DNA of 9,300 nucleotides from an uncultured Lachnospiraceae bacterium. Lineage in GTDB: Bacteria; Bacillota; Clostridia; Lachnospirales; Lachnospiraceae. The stretch covers positions 1 through 9,300 of the forward strand of contig CAJUKA010000134.1 in assembly GCA_910586585.1 (NCBI GenBank), in the 5' to 3' direction. The notes beneath the pieces were generated by a model. That model made no database searches. It worked only from the letters and a program-made list of their open reading frames with translations, and had not been told where the DNA came from. The translations under genes were made by a program, and so were the position numbers. Positions 5,771 to 9,300 of this stretch are shown here, piece after piece; the first letter of the stretch is position 1, and each line of letters starts with the position of its first letter.

Positions 5771-6137
5771 ATTTTTTCTTGCTTTTATTTACCGGCTCAC
5801 CCGTAAACGGGTCTATATATTCTTTCAATGACATCTGGTCATATTCCAAATCTTCTTCTAATTGATTCCGAATATACTCTTCTATCTTTTTTGCATTTTT
5901 TCCTACCGTATCCACATAGTACCTCATTTTAGGCGGTATTTCCACCAACATATGGACATGATCTAGACAAATTTCTGCCTCGACAATGTTTACTTCTTTG
6001 TGCTTGCACAACATACTCAATATATTTGCTATGTCCTGTTTCAGCTCGCTATATATAATCTTTCTTCTATATTTTGATGCAAAAACTATATGGTACTTAC
6101 AATTCCACGTTGTATGTGATAAACTATTATTGTCCAT
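5769..6137 (-). pseudogene. tnpA: IS200/IS605 transposase TnpA with internal deletion
   Basis: The 122-residue frame starts at 6137 behind AAAGGAGG. It has the conserved opening MDNNSLSHTTWNCKYHIVF, KYRRK at 22-26 and the HUH metal motif H60-V61-H62 within CLDHVHMLVEIPPK. This is followed almost directly by RYYVDTVGKN (72-81), which carries the catalytic tyrosine. In full-length family members (about 150-160 residues) some 40 residues, including the FMGYLKGKSS segment, lie between EIPPK and the YYVDTVG block. Their absence at codons 70-72 (about 5922-5930) is an in-frame internal deletion. The C-terminal tail, YIDPFTGEPVNK, is typical. Y1 transposases nick and rejoin single-stranded DNA as dimers; without this core segment the enzyme is probably inactive. 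Confidence 0.75.
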
Positions 6138-6144
6138 TTGGACT

Positions 6145-6199
6145 ACCTCCTTTGATTAACAAAACAGTTGGCGAACCTGTTTATTATATCAAGGGAGGT
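6145..6199 (-). promoter_or_regulatory. Leader hairpin hiding the tnpA ribosome site
   Basis: On the minus strand ACCTCCCTTGAT (6199-6188) can pair with ATCAAAGGAGGT (6156-6145), the tnpA ribosome site: 12 positions with one mismatch. A second stem nests inside (AAACAG 6162-6167 with CTGTTT 6177-6182). Known IS200 elements repress tnpA translation this way, which limits activation by outside transcription. The first element copy has a shorter version. Confidence 0.6.
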
Positions 6200-6320
6200 T
6201 TTTATACAACGCTAAAGCTATTCCGACCACCCACAGAGCAGGTGGTTTATTTGTTCTCCAAAGTTCCGTTTTTCGGATCAGCGAAAAACTACTCAATGGA
6301 GAACAGGGCCATGCCCTAAC

Positions 6321-6359
6321 AATAAAAGGGGAAGGACAAAAAAGCCTTCCCCTTTTATT
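6321..6359. terminator. Bidirectional intrinsic terminator
   Basis: A perfect 15-bp inverted repeat (AATAAAAGGGGAAGG / CCTTCCCCTTTTATT) encloses a 9-base loop. Its A- and T-rich ends allow termination from either strand. It closes the minus-strand gene at 6417-7151 and stops plus-strand readthrough. Confidence 0.8.
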
Positions 6360-6416
6360 GAGCAGATAACGGGTATAGATATATGGCAACCATGTTACAA
6401 GTGGACAGTATATCTT

Positions 6417-7151
6417 CTATCTTACAGAAATGTCCATAGACTGCCTGGCAGTGCTTATGCGGTCAATGTTAAGCAGAAGTCCTGTTACGTCTACACAACC
6501 GAAAACAGGAAGTACAGGTTCTCCGGATTTTACAGCAATATTGCGTAGCGGCTGCCCACCATCACTTGCACGGATTGCAAAGTATCCATCTGCGTGATCC
6601 GTACATCTGTTATAGGAAAAAATCTGCCCGACGATACGGTAATGGCAGGTTTCATTATTTTGGACACGGCTTAGGGCACAGTAGCAACCTTCATGGCAGT
6701 GTTCGTTAATCTGTTCCTGATGGTCAATTATGGCATAATAATTGCCGGCGACGCAGTCAGGGCTGGCAGCGGTTCCGACTGAAAATGATTTTAGCAGGTA
6801 TTCGGCTCGGCGCATAGTTTCTTTATGCTTTAGCGGTATCGCACTAATTTTGAAATGGGAGAATTCCAGATGATGGTCTTCCATGTATGAAAGGATTACT
6901 CCGCCGCAGTTTTCATACAGCTGGTTTCGTAAGGATTCCACTATCCCGGAAATATCTGCCTGTGCGATTTTTCCCTCAAAAGCAATCGAGTAAGTTTTTT
7001 CATCAGTACTAAATTCAAATAAGTACTTTCTTATTTCTGTTCTTCCTGTGTTATGTAAGAACAGTTTTTCGTCCTGTTTCCCTGTTTCATGGACTTTAAT
7101 GTCCTCATCAGTAGCATTCCCAATGGGGTTAAGATTTTTGTCTAACATCAT
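6417..7151 (-). CDS. Hypothetical protein, 244 aa, with a Cys/His-rich segment
   Basis: The start at 7151 follows AAAGGAGG at seven bases; a second ATG is codon 2. The protein has no signal peptide or membrane segment. Residues about 38-110 look like an alternating strand-helix domain (KYLFEFSTDEKTYSIAFEG, then ISGIVESLRNQLYEN). Residues about 140-185 hold a cluster including HCHEGCYC, then CHYRI and NRCTDH, which could bind a metal, although similar runs can be structural. The terminal part is beta-rich (GYFAIRA, VLPVFGCVDVTG). I do not recognise a family. It is transcribed alone, probably from an extended -10 at 7183-7191, and ends at the bidirectional terminator. Confidence 0.75.
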   Translation of the reverse strand: MMLDKNLNPIGNATDEDIKVHETGKQDEKLFLHNTGRTEIRKYLFEFSTDEKTYSIAFEGKIAQADISGIVESLRNQLYENCGGVILSYMEDHHLEFSHFKISAIPLKHKETMRRAEYLLKSFSVGTAASPDCVAGNYYAIIDHQEQINEHCHEGCYCALSRVQNNETCHYRIVGQIFSYNRCTDHADGYFAIRASDGGQPLRNIAVKSGEPVLPVFGCVDVTGLLLNIDRISTARQSMDISVR

Positions 7152-7182
7152 AAATTAGCCTCCTTTTTTAGTATGTACGACA

Positions 7183-7191
7183 ATCATAACA
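7183..7191 (-). promoter_or_regulatory. Possible extended -10 promoter for the 244-aa gene
   Basis: The minus strand reads TGT-TATGAT, an extended -10 element 32 bases upstream of the start codon. No good -35 box is seen, as is common for extended -10 promoters. Confidence 0.35.
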
Positions 7192-7262
7192 CCCGGGCTA
7201 CGGTGATCATTTTTGCAGAAAATATTAAGTAGCCTGTATGAAGCGTCATATGACAGCATTGG

Positions 7263-7302
7263 CTTAAAAATAAAAAGGATTCCTAAACCGACAGGAAGCC
7301 TT
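7263..7302 (-). terminator. Intrinsic terminator after the membrane-protein gene
   Basis: On the minus strand, AAGG-C-TTCCT pairs with AGGAA-T-CCTT around an 8-base loop and is followed by TTTATTTTT, about 75 bases past the stop of the 115-residue gene. The bases between here and that stop hold no convincing gene. Confidence 0.7.
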
Positions 7303-7374
7303 GGTGGGAGCAGAGTGCGACTACATACCGATATATCGGCAGGTACATACTACATTATAATTTACTTTCTGCCA

Positions 7375-7722
7375 TCAGTTCCCGCTGCCGACGATATCAC
7401 GGATCAGACATCTAAAAGAATAGATCAGGATAGCTGCAGAATAAATGAACTGTCCCAGCTTGTCCGGCAGTACTGCCAGCAGAATATAGTAGCCGATACC
7501 GACTCCAATCAGGGGTAATAATAATAAAACAAAAATACCATAGATATAGTCTTCAATATAATCGCTCGAAACATAATATGGAAAGTACTCAATATAGTAT
7601 GTCACAAGCCCGTAAAGCAGGGCAAATGTGACAATAGTGTCTAACAGTACGTCAGGCTTAAATATTCGCACTGCCAGATAATACGAAACAACCGACTTAA
7701 TTGCTAATTTTAATATGTTCAT
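7375..7722 (-). CDS. Small integral membrane protein (115 aa), function unknown
   Basis: The start at 7722 has an AAGGATGG ribosome site. Hydrophobic stretches near residues 26-44 (VLLDTIVTFALLYGLVTYY), 61-83 (YGIFVLLLLPLIGVGIGYYILLA) and 90-105 (QFIYSAAILIYSF) suggest three membrane helices, separated by a loop rich in Tyr and Asp. The N-terminus is basic (KLAIKSVV), which fits an inside orientation. No enzyme motif is visible. It is divergent from the XRE gene and has its own promoter at 7778-7804, so the two may be a regulator-target pair. It could be a phage- or plasmid-type membrane effector, but nothing in the sequence proves that. Confidence 0.75.
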   Translation of the reverse strand: MNILKLAIKSVVSYYLAVRIFKPDVLLDTIVTFALLYGLVTYYIEYFPYYVSSDYIEDYIYGIFVLLLLPLIGVGIGYYILLAVLPDKLGQFIYSAAILIYSFRCLIRDIVGSGN

Positions 7723-7777
7723 TTTCCATCCTTATTCTTTGGTTTATTAGATATTTATGGTAATTAAAGCTTCCTCT

Positions 7778-7804
7778 ATTATAAAGTTACAGTGTCTGTT
7801 ACAA
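7778..7804 (-). promoter_or_regulatory. Promoter of the membrane-protein gene with a palindrome in its spacer
   Basis: The minus strand has TTGTAA (7804-7799), 15 bases, then TATAAT (7783-7778). The spacer overlaps a near-palindrome, TTACAG-TGT-CTGTTA (7787-7801), a position where a bound repressor would block polymerase. A CCTCTAT/ATAGAGG pair at 7773-7779 and 7828-7834 brackets it. Confidence 0.45.
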
Positions 7805-7855
7805 ACTGGTGATTAATCTGGTCTTTTATAGAGGTCAATAATAGATTATCACATT

Positions 7856-7882
7856 TCGTTTAAATAAGTCAACAATAAACGA
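7856..7882. promoter_or_regulatory. Inverted repeat upstream of the XRE regulator (possible operator)
   Basis: TCGTTTA (7856-7862) and TAAACGA (7876-7882) are exact 7-base inverted arms 13 bases apart, ending at the -35 position of the XRE promoter. XRE repressors commonly bind such sites to control themselves and the divergent gene. It differs from the AGGATA operator of the two large genes. Confidence 0.45.
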
Positions 7883-7911
7883 TTAAAATTCAAAGGCACT
7901 GTTGATACAAT
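7883..7911 (+). promoter_or_regulatory. Promoter of the XRE regulator
   Basis: TTAAAA (7883-7888), a 17-base gap and an extended -10 TGA-TACAAT (-10 at 7906-7911) lie upstream of the AAGGAGG ribosome site and the start at 7941. Confidence 0.45.
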
Positions 7912-7940
7912 TTAACAATCGGTTAAGGAGGTAAACGGAA

Positions 7941-8279
7941 ATGTTGGATCTGGAATTGTATTTGGGAGAGGTTGGAAAAAGGATTATGGAGCGGCGCAGG
8001 AAGCTGGGATTGACCCAGGAGGCGCTCGCGGAAATGAGTGATCTTACGACACAGTTCGTGTCATACGCCGAATCGGGAAAGCGTGGAATGAGACCGGAGA
8101 ATCTGATGAAGATAGCTTCCGCGCTTGGTGTAAGCACGGACTACATACTGACGGGAGATATTATCGACAAGGATAAGCTACTGTTGTCAGAAAAGCTCGG
8201 CAAGCTTACAGCTCAGGAAGTGCGGATTGTGGAAAGCATTATCGATGAGTGCATTGCCCTGTACCACAAAGATGAATAA
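7941..8279 (+). CDS. XRE-family helix-turn-helix transcriptional regulator
   Basis: The start at 7941 follows AAGGAGG. The 112-residue protein has a standard HTH_3 domain at about residues 9-70: GKRIMERRRKLGLTQEALAE, then the recognition-helix region LTTQFVSYAESGKRGMRPENLMKIASALGVSTDYIL. The C-terminal 40 residues are helical and could dimerise (EKLGKLTAQEVRIVESIIDEC). Such proteins usually repress their own promoter and a divergent neighbour; here that would be the membrane-protein gene at 7375-7722. The inverted repeat at 7856-7882 is the best operator candidate. Control of the 391-4365 unit is not supported, because the sites there have a different sequence. The terminator begins at the stop codon. 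Confidence 0.9.
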   Translation: MLDLELYLGEVGKRIMERRRKLGLTQEALAEMSDLTTQFVSYAESGKRGMRPENLMKIASALGVSTDYILTGDIIDKDKLLLSEKLGKLTAQEVRIVESIIDECIALYHKDE

Positions 8280-8335
8280 AAACTACGGTGGAATCGAAAA
8301 CGGGAGCCGGGATTTTCCGCGTTGCTAGTTTTTCA
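8278..8335 (+). terminator. Probable terminator of the XRE gene
   Basis: Outer arms AAAAACTA (8278-8285) and TAGTTTTT (8326-8333) enclose an inner GAAAA-CGG / CCG-TTTTC hairpin with a 3-base bulge. The right arm itself supplies the T-run. The structure is longer than a simple terminator. Confidence 0.5.
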
Positions 8336-8603
8336 TGGATAGTTAAAAAAATCTGTTTAGCACACATTATAGAAGTAAGGGTAAGTTGTTCTATGGAAAG
8401 CAGGAAGCCGTATGGCCGCCTGCTTTTTATATGCACTGGAGGAAATATGTCCGCAGAAGCTGACAGGTGCCCAGCGCGTGAATAGATGTAAGGGCTTTTA
8501 TCCTCTTATTGTTAAAACAGCATTTTTATGATGCCTTTTGTTTAGGCTGGTGGCCTTAAAACAGTCGATATTTTCAAATAGAAAATATTGATTTATGCAG
8601 GAT
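8334..8603. other. Spacer with a terminator and an AT-rich palindrome
   Basis: The frame at 8288-8485 starts with GTG, lacks a ribosome site and runs through a terminator hairpin, so it is not called. A short ATG frame after GGAGGAAAT at 8440 has only about 12 codons. ATATTTTC-AAATA-GAAAATAT at 8568-8588 is an exact 8-bp inverted repeat upstream of the promoter at 8604 and could be an operator. Nothing else was recognised. Confidence 0.45.
8397..8428 (+). terminator. Intrinsic terminator-like hairpin
   Basis: AAAGCAGG and CCTGCTTT pair, with an inner GCC-GTAT-GGC stem across a 2-by-2 internal loop. TTTTTAT at the 3' edge gives the U-run. It isolates the downstream cassette from the XRE gene. 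Confidence 0.65.
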
Positions 8604-8630
8604 TTGACAGGCAACCCGGTATAGTATAAT
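8604..8630 (+). promoter_or_regulatory. Promoter of the small-gene cassette
   Basis: Both boxes are consensus, TTGACA (8604-8609) and TATAAT (8625-8630), but the gap is only 15 bases. This shortens spacing below the optimum and often marks a regulated promoter. The inverted repeat at 8568-8588 lies just upstream. Confidence 0.65.
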
Positions 8631-8678
8631 GGTTGTGTCAGGGAAAAGGCTGAAGATGCAGCTATATAGGAGGTGGAA

Positions 8679-8765
8679 ATGAATCAGAGAAAGTCCTGCT
8701 GCCAATATAAGATTATGCTGGTGCAGGAAAAGAAGGCCGTAAGCCGGGGACTGTACTGGTGCTGA
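8679..8765 (+). CDS. 28-residue leader-type peptide
   Basis: The ATG follows an excellent AGGAGGTGGAA ribosome site. The peptide begins MNQRKSCCQYK, is basic and has three cysteines. Its stop codon overlaps the next ATG as TGATG (8763-8767). The next gene has no strong ribosome site of its own, so translation of this frame probably feeds ribosomes to it. The frame may serve only as a coupling leader; I recognise no product. Confidence 0.55.
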   Translation: MNQRKSCCQYKIMLVQEKKAVSRGLYWC

Positions 8766-9040
8766 TGGTTGACAGAATTTATAAGGCAGCTGCGGAAATA
8801 AACAAGACAGTTACAGGGAAAGTAAATTTATGGATGGCAGTTTGTGAAGGAGGCGAAAAAAGCGTGGAAAAAATTGATAAAGGATCTGTAACAATGTGTT
8901 ATGGATACGAGAACGAGGGAAAGCGGCAGGGGGAAATAGTTTACAATAAGACATTCGAGAATCTGGTGGAGATTTCCCTTGTTTATGCAGACCTTCTGGA
9001 AAAACACAGGGAACTGCGCGGCATTGACAGTATCAATTAG
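8765..9040 (+). CDS. Hypothetical protein, 91 aa
   Basis: I chose the ATG at 8765, which overlaps the previous stop, over a GTG at 8759 that lacks a ribosome site. The soluble protein opens with a helix (VDRIYKAAAEINKTV), followed by a strand-rich middle (KGSVTMCYGYENEGKRQGEIVYN) and a C-terminal helix (FENLVEISLVYADLLEKHREL). No family was recognised. It lies in a three-frame cassette from the promoter at 8604, and the next frame begins six bases after its stop. Confidence 0.7.
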   Translation: MVDRIYKAAAEINKTVTGKVNLWMAVCEGGEKSVEKIDKGSVTMCYGYENEGKRQGEIVYNKTFENLVEISLVYADLLEKHRELRGIDSIN

Positions 9041-9046
9041 AAACAG

Positions 9047-9178
9047 ATGTTTGTAAAATGGGCAAATGATTTTGAAACAGTAAATGAAGGCATTGACTGG
9101 AACCAGGAAGATTATCTGGAAAAAATAGAGAAGTTTGCCCGCCATAAGATTCTGGAATATGCGGGTCTGGAAGGATAA
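9047..9178 (+). CDS. Hypothetical protein, 43 aa
   Basis: It starts six bases after the previous stop, without a clear ribosome site, so translation would depend on coupling. The product is acidic and helical (FVKWANDFETVNEG, then DYLEKIEKFARHKILEYAG), with two tryptophans and coding-like composition. Its position fits the last gene of the cassette. No family was recognised. Confidence 0.5.
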   Translation: MFVKWANDFETVNEGIDWNQEDYLEKIEKFARHKILEYAGLEG

Positions 9179-9182
9179 AGGA

Positions 9183-9215
9183 CGTGCCGGGAGAAAACTT
9201 TTATTGCCGGGCACG
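9183..9215 (+). terminator. Possible hairpin terminator after the cassette
   Basis: CGTGCC (9183-9188) pairs with GGCACG (9210-9215), and AAAA/TTTT can pair inside. No U-run follows, so termination is uncertain. From here to 9300 no gene was found. Confidence 0.3.
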
Positions 9216-9300
9216 GACCAGATAACATACAGGATTTTGCACAGAAGAGTAGTCTCGGAAACTCACTGAAGATGCAACAGAAAAACAGGCCATATAAACG

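Larger units (their letters stand above)
5641..6250 (-). mobile_element. IS200-type element (tnpA only), defective
   Basis: The element runs right to left. Its left end has a subterminal hairpin at 6226-6246 (ACCACC / GGTGGT), followed by a leader, tnpA (6137-5769), a structured 100-base stretch and a right-end hairpin at 5646-5666 (ACCACCGGC / GCCGGTGGT). There is no tnpB. Imperfect hairpins at both ends and no terminal inverted repeats are typical of IS200/IS605 single-strand transposition. Exact ends are uncertain by about ten bases. The transposase has an internal deletion, so movement would need a helper. Confidence 0.75.

Noticed and set aside
6074..6319. Plus-strand frame antisense to tnpA and its leader
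   Set aside because: It overlaps tnpA and the element's hairpins; its composition follows from those structures.
7213..7518. Plus-strand frame of 101 codons
   Set aside because: It begins with TTG without a ribosome site, runs through a minus-strand terminator and overlaps the well-supported membrane-protein gene on the other strand.
7941..8279. XRE protein as the controller of the AGGATA sites (C-protein of a restriction system)
   Set aside because: Its own upstream inverted repeat (TCGTTTA/TAAACGA) is unrelated to AGGATA/TATCCT and it lies 3.6 kb away beyond other transcription units.
8288..8485. Plus-strand frame of 65 codons after the XRE gene
   Set aside because: GTG start with no ribosome site, and it spans two hairpins that look like terminators.
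1..9300. tRNA, rRNA or riboswitch genes
   Set aside because: I saw no cloverleaf with a TTCGA arm, no rRNA motifs and no recognisable riboswitch core in the intergenic stretches.

Overview
The window looks like accessory DNA from a low-to-medium GC Firmicute, most likely a gut clostridium of the Lachnospiraceae type. The grounds are strong AGGAGG-type ribosome sites, TTGACA/TATAAT-type promoters, AT-rich spacers, IS200/IS605 ends, and small proteins of a kind I associate with clostridial mobile elements. The placement is an inference from style; no housekeeping gene or rRNA fixes it.

Positions 1-235 hold the left end and first 34 codons of a degenerate IS200/IS605 element on the minus strand. 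Next come two large genes on the plus strand. One (391-2106) is an N6-adenine methyltransferase-like protein fused to a single type I specificity (HsdS) target-recognition domain. Its catalytic motif IV reads EYPW, not the usual NPPY/F. The other (2686-4365) is a 559-residue protein whose C-terminal third resembles Cas8b/Csh1, the large subunit of type I-B Cascade, although no other cas gene and no CRISPR array is present. Both genes have the same 16-bp palindrome upstream, AGGATA-N4-TATCCT: one copy before the methyltransferase (316-331) and two around the strong promoter before the Cas8-like gene (2217-2232 and a near-perfect one at 2306-2321). They therefore appear to be one co-regulated unit even though a terminator separates them. 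Small reading frames lie on both sides of the Cas8-like gene.

Positions 4502-4795 look like decayed DNA with one possible 36-codon frame. Then come two tandem paralogous small proteins (4796-5383) with a terminator. A fragment that may be the C-terminal part of an Rpn/PD-(D/E)XK transposase-like protein (5492-5645) is cut by an IS200-type element (about 5641-6250, minus strand). The tnpA of that element has lost about 40 internal codons, but its flanking hairpins and a hairpin that buries the tnpA ribosome site are intact.

The right third holds a 244-residue protein of unknown function with a Cys/His-rich stretch (minus), a 115-residue membrane protein (minus), and a divergently transcribed XRE-type repressor (plus) with an inverted repeat just upstream of its promoter. 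After these comes a plus-strand cassette with its own promoter: a 28-codon leader frame joined by a TGATG overlap to a 91-codon gene, then a 43-codon gene.

The most notable feature is the pairing of a probable pseudo- or atypical methyltransferase carrying a target-recognition domain with a stand-alone Cas8b-like protein under a shared operator. A DNA-recognition or defence function is an inference; the sequence alone does not prove it.
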